Below the pieces are notes generated by a model that had not been told where the DNA came from, did no database searches, and was given only the letters and a program-made list of their open reading frames with translations. This document shows positions 53,147 through 64,000 of a DNA stretch of 64,000 bases, in pieces. The DNA lies in the NCBI RefSeq assembly GCF_000968685.2, contig NZ_LAKD02000033.1, positions 62,001 through 126,000 of the forward strand, given 5' to 3'. Made by a program: the position numbers and the translations under genes. The DNA is from Streptomyces antioxidans (GTDB lineage Bacteria > Actinomycetota > Actinomycetes > Streptomycetales > Streptomycetaceae). Within the stretch, counting starts at the first letter, position 1. Every line of letters begins with the position of its first letter.

Positions 53147-53934
53147 CGTACGGACATCAGGGACCCGAGCCGCTGCGCCATGTCGAGCACGTCATGGGCA
53201 CGGTCTTCTCCTTCGACATCCGCGAGGTCGCGCCCGCCGACCGGCCGCGGGTGCAGGCCGCGCTGGACGGGGCCGTGGTGGGGCTGCACCGGGTGGACGA
53301 GCTGTTCTCCACCTATCGCCCGGACAGCCAGATCAGCCGGCTGGGGCGCGGTGAGCTGACGCTGTCGCGCTGCGAGCCCGAGGTCCGGGATGTGCTGCGG
53401 ATGTGCGAGGACGCCGAGCACCGCAGCGGCGGCTGGTTCACCGCCCGCTACGCCGGTGGCCGCCTCGACCCGACGGGCCTGGTCAAGGGCTGGGCGGTGG
53501 AGCGCGCCGCCCGGATGCTGGTCTCGTCGGGCGCCGGGTCGGTGTGTGTGAACGGCGGCGGCGATGTCCAGGTGCACGGCGGCCCCTGGCGGGTGGGCAT
53601 CGCCGATCCGCTGCGCCCGGGCGAGCTGGCGGCGGTCGTGGAGGCCCGCGGCGAACTGGCCGTGGCCACCTCGGGTCCGGCCGAGCGGGGCTGCCACATC
53701 CTGGACCCCCGCACCGGACGTCCCCCGGCGCGGGGCCCGGCCTCGGTCACCGTGATCGCCACCAGCCTGGCCGACGCGGACGCCGTGGCCACCGCGGCCT
53801 GCGCCATGGGCGCCGAGCGCGCCCGCCCCTGGCTGGCCCGGCTCCCCGACGCCGAGGCCTTGGTCATCACCGCGGACGGCGCCACCTGGCACACCAGCGG
53901 GTTCGCCCGCCATTCGGCGGAGCTATGTGTATGA
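53143..53934 (+). CDS. apbE: FAD:protein FMN transferase
   Basis: A 263-residue ApbE enzyme: VMGTVFSFDIREV, LFSTYRPDSQISRLGRGEL, GRLDPTGLVKGWAVERAA, SVCVNGGGDVQVHGG and LAVATSGPAERGCHI cover the FAD and metal sites. It transfers FMN to the Thr of partner proteins such as the coupled FMN-binding product. No lipobox or signal sequence is seen, so it acts in the cytoplasm, unlike many ApbE lipoproteins. Confidence 0.94.
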   Translation: MTYGHQGPEPLRHVEHVMGTVFSFDIREVAPADRPRVQAALDGAVVGLHRVDELFSTYRPDSQISRLGRGELTLSRCEPEVRDVLRMCEDAEHRSGGWFTARYAGGRLDPTGLVKGWAVERAARMLVSSGAGSVCVNGGGDVQVHGGPWRVGIADPLRPGELAAVVEARGELAVATSGPAERGCHILDPRTGRPPARGPASVTVIATSLADADAVATAACAMGAERARPWLARLPDAEALVITADGATWHTSGFARHSAELCV

Positions 53935-54007
53935 GGCGAACCCCCCGTACGGGACGAGCCCTCGTACGAGACGAGCCCTCCGTACGAGGACGGTCCCTCG
54001 GCGGCGC

Positions 54008-54406
54008 TCACTCCCGGCCGCGGATCGCCTCGGCCAGGACCTGGACATGGCCGTAGTCGAGGTCCTTCACCGCCGTGAGCAGGGTCAGCGGGCCGGAGGC
54101 GGCCAGCTCACGGAGGTGGGCGACGGCCTCGCGGCGCTCCGGGTCGGTGAGCTCGGCGCGGTAGCGGCGGCTGAATTCCGGGAAGAGGTCCGGGTCATGG
54201 CCGTACCAGCGGCGCAGCTCGGTGGAGGGGGCGGCGTCCTTGACCCATGCGTCCAGCTGGGCATCGGCCTTGGCGAGGCCGCGCGGCCAGATGCGGTCCA
54301 CCAGGACGCGGGTGCCGTCGTCCGGGTCGGGGGCGTCGTACACCTGGCGGATCCGGATCGCGGGCCCGGTCGCGGACGCTCGCGCGGAGGCTTTCTTGGT
54401 GGCCAT
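54008..54406 (-). CDS. DUF488 family protein
   Basis: A 132-residue protein with the DUF488 pattern: RVLVDRIWPRGLAKADAQLD, then STELRRWYGHDPDLFPEFSR and LTLLTAVKDLDYGHVQVL. A basic N-terminus (MATKKASARASA) is species-type padding. The family has no proven biochemical role. Divergent from the symporter gene. Confidence 0.9.
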   Translation of the reverse strand: MATKKASARASATGPAIRIRQVYDAPDPDDGTRVLVDRIWPRGLAKADAQLDAWVKDAAPSTELRRWYGHDPDLFPEFSRRYRAELTDPERREAVAHLRELAASGPLTLLTAVKDLDYGHVQVLAEAIRGRE

Positions 54407-54509
54407 ACCCCCATGGAAACACCGACCCGGCGGTCACCGGTGGGGATGGTGCGCCACATGGGGAAGGCGTATGAACACGTAGTGGATGCAGTGACCACAT
54501 AACGAGACG

Positions 54510-55592
54510 GTGTTGCGGAAGGGGCCTCCGGAAGCGTTCCATCGCGCGGTGCGATCCGAATCGAAGAGCTCCGCGGCCGACTCCTCGACCTCCTCGACGA
54601 CGGCGGGGCAGGCGCCCCCGCCGTCACCGGAGGAGCCCGCTGCCGCCGACCGGGCGGCCCGGCGGGCCGTCACCGTCTTCCCCCTCCTGGTCCTCGCCGC
54701 CGGGGCGGCGGGCCTCGCCACGCCCGGCACCTTCAGCGGCTGGGCGCCGGACGTGCCCTATCTGCTCGGCGTGATCATGTTCTGTATGGGGCTCACCATG
54801 ACCCCGGGGGACTTCTCCGGTGTGGTGAAGCGGCCCTGGGCGGTGGCGCTCGGACTGGTCGCGCACTATGTGATCATGCCGGGCCTCGGGTGGCTGATCG
54901 CCAACGCCCTCGGGCTCTCACCCCAGTTGGCGGCCGGTGTCATCCTGGTCGGCTGCGCGCCGAGCGGAACGGCCTCCAATGTGGTGACGTATCTGGCGCG
55001 CGGCGATGTGGCGCTCTCGGTGTCGGTCGCCACCGTCTCCACGGTGCTCGCGCCGCTGGTCACCCCGCCGCTGACGCTGCTGCTCGCCGGGGAGTTCCTG
55101 CCGGTGGACGCGGGGTCGATGGTCACCGACATCCTCAAGACGGTGCTGCTGCCGGTGGTCGGCGGACTGCTCGTACGGCTGGTCGCCGGGCGGTACGTCC
55201 ACCGGCTGCTGGGGCTGCTGCCCTGGCTGTCGGCCGTCACCATCGGCGTGATCGTGGCCATCGTGGTGGCCGCCAGCGCGGACGCCATCAAGTCGGCGGC
55301 GGCGCTGGTCCTGCTCGCCGTGGTGCTCCACAACGGGCTCGGCCTGGCGCTGGGCTACGGGGCCGGGAAGCTGGCCCGGCTGGGCGCCCCCGCGAGCCGG
55401 GCGATGGCCTTCGAGGTCGGGATGCAGAACTCCGGGCTCGCCGCGACTCTGGCCACCGCCCACTTCAGCCCGCTGGCCGCGCTCCCGGCCGCGGTGTTCT
55501 CCGTCTGGCACAACGTCTCGGGGGCGGTGGTGGCGGCCTGGATGTCGTACCGGTCGCGGACGAAATCCACTGCGGTTCGGCAGGCGCCCTGA
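54510..55592 (+). CDS. Bile acid:sodium symporter (BASS) family transporter
   Basis: A 360-residue protein with nine or ten helices after a disordered N-terminus of about 50 residues. Family marks are GVIMFCMGLTMTPGDFSGV, HYVIMPGLGWLIANALGLS, VGCAPSGTASNVVTYLARGD and FEVGMQNSGLAATLA. The last two hold the Na-binding Gly/Asn sites. The substrate is likely an organic anion (keto acids, pantoate). The start is uncertain: GTG 54510 or GTG 54549. Confidence 0.9.
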   Translation: MLRKGPPEAFHRAVRSESKSSAADSSTSSTTAGQAPPPSPEEPAAADRAARRAVTVFPLLVLAAGAAGLATPGTFSGWAPDVPYLLGVIMFCMGLTMTPGDFSGVVKRPWAVALGLVAHYVIMPGLGWLIANALGLSPQLAAGVILVGCAPSGTASNVVTYLARGDVALSVSVATVSTVLAPLVTPPLTLLLAGEFLPVDAGSMVTDILKTVLLPVVGGLLVRLVAGRYVHRLLGLLPWLSAVTIGVIVAIVVAASADAIKSAAALVLLAVVLHNGLGLALGYGAGKLARLGAPASRAMAFEVGMQNSGLAATLATAHFSPLAALPAAVFSVWHNVSGAVVAAWMSYRSRTKSTAVRQAP

Positions 55593-55691
55593 AGGGGCGC
55601 GGGGCCGTGCCGATGTGCGGCTCCGCCGCGTGGGCGCGACCAGCCACGATGAAGCGCCAGACAGCACGGCGCGGCACATCCAGCGGAGCGC

Positions 55692-56243
55692 CTAGCGCTC
55701 CTTCTGGGCCAGCCGCAGCAGATGGTCGGCGAGCGCCTGGCCGCCCAGCGGTTCGCGGCTGATCAGCAGCAGCGTGTCATCGCCCGCGATGGTGCCGAGG
55801 ATGTCGTGCAGCTCCGCCGAGTCGATGGCCGAGGCGAGGAACTGGGCGGCGCCCGGCGGGGTGCGCAGCACCACGAGGTTGGCCGAAGCCTCCGCCGAGA
55901 TCAGCAGCTCACCCGCCAGCCGGGCCATCCGCGCCTCGCTCGCCGACTCGCCGAGCGGGGCGCGCGGCGTGCGGTCGCCGCCCTCGCTCGGCACCGCGTA
56001 GATCAGCTCACCGCCGGTGTTGCGGATCTTCACCGCGCCCAGCTCGTCCAGGTCCCGGGAGAGCGTCGCCTGGGTGACGGAGAGCCCGTCGTCCGCGAGC
56101 AGCTTGGCGAGCTGGCTCTGGGAGCGCACGGGCTGCCGGTTCAGGATGTCCACGATCCGGCGGTGGCGTGCGGTGCGGGTCTGCGGCACGGCCGGTCCGC
56201 CGTGGTTGGCGTCTCTAGCGTCGGTGTGCTGCGCCTCGGTCAT
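55692..56243 (-). CDS. argR: Arginine repressor
   Basis: A 183-residue ArgR. The winged helix is [20 protein letters not shown], then [20 protein letters not shown] with the SR contact. The C-terminal arginine-binding domain has [19 protein letters not shown] and [13 protein letters not shown] with the DD pair. It hexamerises with arginine and represses its own operon and argGH. Start ATG 56243, just after argD; an ATG at 56285 would overlap argD and has no site. Last gene of the arg operon. Confidence 0.95.
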   Translation of the reverse strand: MTEAQHTDARDANHGGPAVPQTRTARHRRIVDILNRQPVRSQSQLAKLLADDGLSVTQATLSRDLDELGAVKIRNTGGELIYAVPSEGGDRTPRAPLGESASEARMARLAGELLISAEASANLVVLRTPPGAAQFLASAIDSAELHDILGTIAGDDTLLLISREPLGGQALADHLLRLAQKER

Positions 56244-56250
56244 CGTGTCG

Positions 56251-57453
56251 TCAGTCTCCGGCTCGTCGTTCCCCGTCTCCCTCATGTGCGGCGTCCAGGA
56301 CGGCGGGCAGCTCCCGGAGGAAGGTGTCCACCTCGCCGTCGGAGATGACGAGCGGCGGGGCGAGCCGGACCACATCCGGCGCGACCGCGTTCACCAGGAG
56401 TCCCGCGTCCTGAGCCGCCTTCTGCACCTGCGGCGCGAGGGACTCTGTGAGCACGATACCGAGCAGCAGCCCGGCGCCGCGGACCCGGGCGACCAGTGCG
56501 TGGTCAAGCGACTCGATTCCGCTGCGCAGCCGCTCCCCCGCCCGCTTGACCCGGTCCAGGAGGCCGTCGGCGGCGATGGTGTCGAGTACGGCGAGACCGG
56601 CCGCGCAGGCGACGGGGTTGCCGCCGAAGGTGGAGCCGTGCTGACCCGGGGTCAGCAGCTCGGCCGCGGGCCCGAAGGCGAGGGTGGCGCCGATGGGCAG
56701 CCCGGCGCCGAGCCCCTTGGCGAGGGTGACGACATCGGGCTCGACGCCCTGCGCCTGGTGCTCGAACCAGTGCCCGGTGCGCCCGATCCCGGTCTGGATC
56801 TCGTCGAGCACCAGCAGGGTGCCGGTGGCCCGGGTGATCTCCCGCGCCGCGGCCAGATAGCCGTCCGGCGGCACGATGACGCCGTTCTCGCCCTGGACGG
56901 GCTCCAGGATGACGAGGGCGGTGTCGGTGGTGACGGCCGCGCGCAGCGCCTCCACGTCCCCGTACGGTACGTGCGTCACCTCGCCGGGCAGCGGAAGGAA
57001 GGGCTCCTGCTTGGCGGGCTGGCCGGTCAGGGCCAGCGCGCCCATGGTGCGGCCGTGGAAGCCGCCGTCGGTGGCCACCATATGGGTGCGCCCGGTGCGC
57101 CGCCCGATCTTGAAGGCGGCCTCGACCGCCTCCGCGCCGGAGTTGCAGAAGTAGACGCGTCCGGGGCGGCCGAAGAGCTGGAGCAGCCGCTCGGCGAGCG
57201 CCACCGGGGGCTCGGCGAGGAAGAGGTTGGAGACGTGGCCGAGGGTGGCGATCTGGTCGGACACCGCCCGCACCACGGCGGGGTGGGCGTGGCCGAGGGA
57301 GTTGACCGCGATCCCGCCGACGAAGTCGAGGTACTCCTTGCCCTCCGCGTCCCAGACCCTGGTGCCCTCGCCGTGGGTGAGCGGGAGGCGGGGGGTGCCG
57401 TAGTTGTCCATGAGCGCCCCCTGCCAGCGCCGCTCCAGCTCCGCGTTGCTCAC
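56251..57453 (-). CDS. argD: Acetylornithine aminotransferase
   Basis: A 400-residue class III PLP transaminase. Marks are [58 protein letters not shown] and the PLP Lys in [18 protein letters not shown]. It makes N-acetylornithine with glutamate as amino donor. GTG 57453 overlaps the argB stop by GTGA. Followed by argR after 7 bases. Confidence 0.96.
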   Translation of the reverse strand: MSNAELERRWQGALMDNYGTPRLPLTHGEGTRVWDAEGKEYLDFVGGIAVNSLGHAHPAVVRAVSDQIATLGHVSNLFLAEPPVALAERLLQLFGRPGRVYFCNSGAEAVEAAFKIGRRTGRTHMVATDGGFHGRTMGALALTGQPAKQEPFLPLPGEVTHVPYGDVEALRAAVTTDTALVILEPVQGENGVIVPPDGYLAAAREITRATGTLLVLDEIQTGIGRTGHWFEHQAQGVEPDVVTLAKGLGAGLPIGATLAFGPAAELLTPGQHGSTFGGNPVACAAGLAVLDTIAADGLLDRVKRAGERLRSGIESLDHALVARVRGAGLLLGIVLTESLAPQVQKAAQDAGLLVNAVAPDVVRLAPPLVISDGEVDTFLRELPAVLDAAHEGDGERRAGD

Positions 57454-58411
57454 TGGTCCTCCCCCTCGTCGCCCCTGGCGCCCTTGTCGTTGTCCTCGAT
57501 CGCGGTCCCGTCCGGCAGGACCATCGTGCCGATGCCCTCGTCGGTGAAGATCTCCAGCAGGATGGAGTGCGGTACCCGCCCGTCGAGCACCCGGGCGGTG
57601 GTGACCCCGTGGCGCACGGCGTACAGACAGCCCTCCATCTTCGGCACCATGCCGCTGGCCAGCTCCGGCAACAGCTTCTCCAGCTGGCTCGCGGTGAGCT
57701 TGCTGATCACCTCGTCGCTGTGGGGCCAGTCGGCGTAGAGGCCTTCCACATCGGTGAGGACCATCAGCGTCTCGGCGCCCAGCGCGACGGCGAGGGCGGC
57801 CGCGGCGGTGTCCGCGTTGACGTTGTAGACGTGGCCCCCCTCATCAAAATCGTCGGCGCTGCGGGCGATGGAGGAGACGACCGGGATTCGGCCGTCGTCC
57901 AGCAGGGCCCGGACCGCGCCGGTGTCGATCTCGGTGATCTGGCCGACCCGGCCGATGTCCACCTGCTCGCCGTCGATCTCGGCGAAGTGCTTGGTGGCGG
58001 ACATCAGATGGGCGTCCTCGCCGGTCATGCCGACGGCCAGCGGGCCGTGCCGGTTGAGCAGCCCGACCAGTTCGCGCTGGACCTGCCCGGCCAGCACCAT
58101 CCGTACGACGTCCATGGCGTCGTCGGTGGTGACCCGCAGCCCGGCCTTGAACTCGCTGACCAGACCGTGCCGGTCCAGCTGTGCGCTGATCTGGGGGCCG
58201 CCGCCGTGGACGACGACGGGGCGCAGACCCGCGTGGCGCAGGAAGACGATGTCCTGGGCGAAGGCGGCCTTCAGCTCGTCGTCGACCATGGCGTTGCCGC
58301 CGAACTTGACCACCACGGTCTTGCCATGGTGCCGGGTCAGCCAGGGCAGCGCCTCGATGAGGATGCGGGCCTTGGGCAGGGCGGTGTGCTTACGGGTGGC
58401 GGTCGGCTGGT

Positions 58412-58415
<4 letters not shown>
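57450..58415 (-). CDS. argB: Acetylglutamate kinase
   Basis: A 321-residue amino-acid kinase: [59 protein letters not shown] and [15 protein letters not shown]. The N-terminal extension ([16 protein letters not shown]) is the arginine-sensing helix of the hexameric feedback-inhibited type. It phosphorylates N-acetylglutamate. ATG 58415 overlaps the argJ stop by ATGA and lacks a good Shine-Dalgarno site, so it depends on coupling. Confidence 0.96.
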
Positions 58416-60650
<2,235 letters not shown>

Positions 60651-60700
60651 GGGTGGCCGGATTCCCACGGCCGAGGCGGCGTGACCGCGCGGGACGCGGC

Positions 60701-61594
60701 TCAGATGACGATGACCCGGCGGCCGCGCGCATGACCGGCCTGGCTGTCGATATGCGCCGCCGCGGCCTCGGCGAGCGGGTACGACTTCTCGACCGGGATG
60801 TGGAGCTTTCCCCGCGAGATGAGGTCGACGGCCTCGGCGAGCGCCTTCGGCACACTCCCGGCCACGCCGGAGAACCGGACACCGAGCTCCGGGGCGCCGA
60901 GATCGGCGATGGAGATCACCTTCCGCGGGTCCCCGGTCAGCTCGACGAGTTCACGGATCACCCCGGAACCGGCCAGGTCGAGAGCCGCGTCGACCCGGCC
61001 GAGCCGCCGCACCCGCTCGGCCCAGCCCTCGCCGTACGTCGTGGCGACGGCACCCAGGCTCCGCAGATAGTCCTGGTTCGCGGCCCCGGCCGTGCCGATC
61101 ACCGTGATGCCGCGGTCGCGGGCGATCTGCAGCACCGCCGAGCCGACTCCCCCGGACGCACCGCTGACCAGCAGCGTCTGCCCGGGCCGCACACCGACCT
61201 CGTGGATGACGCGCAGCGCGGTCTCCACCACGGAGGGGTATCCGGCCGCCTCCTCGAACGTCAGCCCCTCGGGCATCCGGGCCCAGGCCGACACCACGGC
61301 GAACTCGGCATAGGTGCTCGAACCCTCGCCGAACACACGGTCGCCGATCCCGACCCCTTCGACGCCCTCACCGACCTCGTCCACCACCCCGGAGGCGTCC
61401 AGCCCGACCCCGGAGGGCAATTCGGTCGGATGGGCCCCCAGGACCTGGCCTTCACGGATCCGCCAGTCGACGGGGTTCACACCTGCCGCGCGCACGGCGA
61501 TGCGTATCCGGCCGGGGCCCGCATGGGGCTCCTCGGCGTCCATGAGTTGCAGAACGTCGGGACCGCCGAACTCGGCGAAGCTCACTCTCTTCAT
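60701..61594 (-). CDS. NADP-dependent quinone-oxidoreductase-like MDR enzyme
   Basis: A 297-residue medium-chain reductase without zinc-ligand Cys residues. The cofactor loop is LVSGASGGVGSAVLQIARDR. The N-terminus FGGPDVLQLMDAEEPHAGPG, then VNPVDWRIREGQV, is of the quinone/enone reductase type. It is divergent from a TetR gene, so probably inducible. Substrate unknown. Confidence 0.92.
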   Translation of the reverse strand: MKRVSFAEFGGPDVLQLMDAEEPHAGPGRIRIAVRAAGVNPVDWRIREGQVLGAHPTELPSGVGLDASGVVDEVGEGVEGVGIGDRVFGEGSSTYAEFAVVSAWARMPEGLTFEEAAGYPSVVETALRVIHEVGVRPGQTLLVSGASGGVGSAVLQIARDRGITVIGTAGAANQDYLRSLGAVATTYGEGWAERVRRLGRVDAALDLAGSGVIRELVELTGDPRKVISIADLGAPELGVRFSGVAGSVPKALAEAVDLISRGKLHIPVEKSYPLAEAAAAHIDSQAGHARGRRVIVI

Positions 61595-61610
61595 GCGGCC
61601 GACCGTAACA

Positions 61611-61621
61611 CTAACGGTTAG
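61611..61621. promoter_or_regulatory. Candidate TetR operator
   Basis: CTAACGGTTAG is an 11-base palindrome, between the MDR ATG (61594) and the TetR ATG (61665). The following 40 bases are very AT-rich for this genome and should hold the promoters. Confidence 0.5.
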
Positions 61622-61664
61622 GGTTTAAAAACAGTTGCATATTTGTATCTGATAGTGTGAAGCC

Positions 61665-62252
61665 ATGACCGTGCCGCCCGGACGCCGAGAGCGCAAGAAG
61701 GCCGCGACCCGTCAGAAGATCGCCGATGCCGCCCTGCGGCTCTTCCTGGAACGCGGGTACGAGGCGGTGGGCATCCGTGACGTGGCCGCCGAGGCGGACG
61801 TGGCCGTCACCACGCTCTTCTCCCACTTCGCCTCGAAAGAGGCCCTGGTGTTCGAGCAGGACCAGGACTTCGAGCAACGCCTCACACAGGCGGTCACCGG
61901 CCGGGCGCCGCAGGAACCGCTCCTCCCCGCGCTGCGCCGCGAGATCCAGGCTCTGGTGCGCCATTGCACGGCGGACGGCGCCGCCCCGATCTGGCACATG
62001 ATCGACACGTCACCCACCCTGCGGGAGTACGAGGAGTCGATGAGGCTGCGCCATGCGGAGTCGCTGGCCGTGGCCATCGCCGCCGATCCCGTCCTGTCAC
62101 TGACCACGACGGCCTGCCGGACGATCGCGAGGTTCGTGATCGACGCCTATGCGCTGGCCCGTGAGGCGGCCGATCCGGAGGCCGCGGTGGACGAGATCTT
62201 CCTGATGATCGAGGCGGCCTGGGAGGTTGCCTCACCGTCCCGGCGTACGTGA
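61665..62252 (+). CDS. TetR-family regulator
   Basis: A 195-residue TetR protein. The HTH is KIADAALRLFLERGYEAVGI, then RDVAAEADVAVTTLFSHFAS (F for Y in the usual LYRHF). The C-terminal domain is helical with no clear ligand signature. It probably represses the divergent MDR gene. Confidence 0.92.
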   Translation: MTVPPGRRERKKAATRQKIADAALRLFLERGYEAVGIRDVAAEADVAVTTLFSHFASKEALVFEQDQDFEQRLTQAVTGRAPQEPLLPALRREIQALVRHCTADGAAPIWHMIDTSPTLREYEESMRLRHAESLAVAIAADPVLSLTTTACRTIARFVIDAYALAREAADPEAAVDEIFLMIEAAWEVASPSRRT

Positions 62253-62285
62253 GGAACCGTCCCTCCGGGTCCCGGTAGGACAGAA

Positions 62286-62322
62286 ACCGCCCCCGGCCGG
62301 GCGAGTGCCGGCAGGGGGCGGT
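62286..62322. terminator. Bidirectional terminator between tetR and icd
   Basis: The stem ACCGCCCCC/GGGGGCGGT extends over one mismatch to about 15 bp (62286-62300 with 62307-62322) around a GCGAGT loop. It lies 34 bases after the TetR stop and 46 bases past the icd stop. Confidence 0.7.
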
Positions 62323-62367
62323 GTGGTGCGGTGGTGCGTCAGGCGAGCCTGTCGCGCGCCCGGCGGG

Positions 62368-64000
<1,633 letters not shown>

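Overview
This window is chromosomal DNA of a Streptomyces-type actinomycete. The sequence is very GC-rich. GTG starts are common, the tRNA genes encode no CCA end, and genes are separated by long GC hairpins without U-tracts. It carries the sporulation gene ssgB, the bluB-cobT fusion and an argCJBDR operon. From memory, the gene order resembles the conserved SCO1530 to SCO1580 segment of S. coelicolor. I could not run a search to confirm this.

Layout. 1-8.1 kb: a membrane protein, a HIT hydrolase, thrS, an uncharacterised DUF4365 pair, a DnaQ-like exonuclease and a VOC protein. 8.2-16.2 kb: two tRNA-Val(CAC) genes, ssgB and neighbours, pabB-pabC, and a cluster of five tRNA genes (Gly, Cys, three Val-GAC). 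16.3-17.7 kb: a zinc-ribbon protein and an APH-like kinase.

17.8-23.0 kb is the accessory part and the most interesting stretch. A 32-bp direct repeat (18358-18389 and 22917-22948) brackets a segment carrying an XRE/TPR regulator, a divergent HATPase gene with a coupled unknown gene, and an operon of a stand-alone class I aminoacyl-tRNA-synthetase-like protein with an ASCH-domain protein. Four of these five genes contain the rare TTA leucine codon, and I noticed no TTA codon in the housekeeping genes around them. No integrase or transposase is visible.

23.0-40.4 kb: small proteins, a Ser/Thr kinase, an rRNA methyltransferase, cobalamin genes (cysG-like cobA, a 1421-residue BluB-CobT fusion, cobL), a metNIQ methionine transporter preceded by a Cys-rich leader peptide, and paired membrane proteins. 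40.4-46.5 kb: a sigma-like protein, glpQ divergent from a PlsC-like acyltransferase with PHO-box-like repeats between them, and an aldo/keto reductase. 46.5-64.0 kb: arginine biosynthesis in two blocks (argG-argH and argC-argJ-argB-argD-argR), each with an ARG-box-like promoter. Between them lie a MarR/SDR pair around a perfect 28-bp palindrome and a flavoprotein trio (ferric-reductase-like protein, FMN-binding protein, ApbE). The window ends inside a monomeric NADP isocitrate dehydrogenase.

The convergent intergenic regions near 25.5-26.3 kb and 45.1-45.5 kb hold tandem repeats and share a 68-bp dispersed repeat. Most long ORFs antisense to real genes are GC-bias shadows and were left out.
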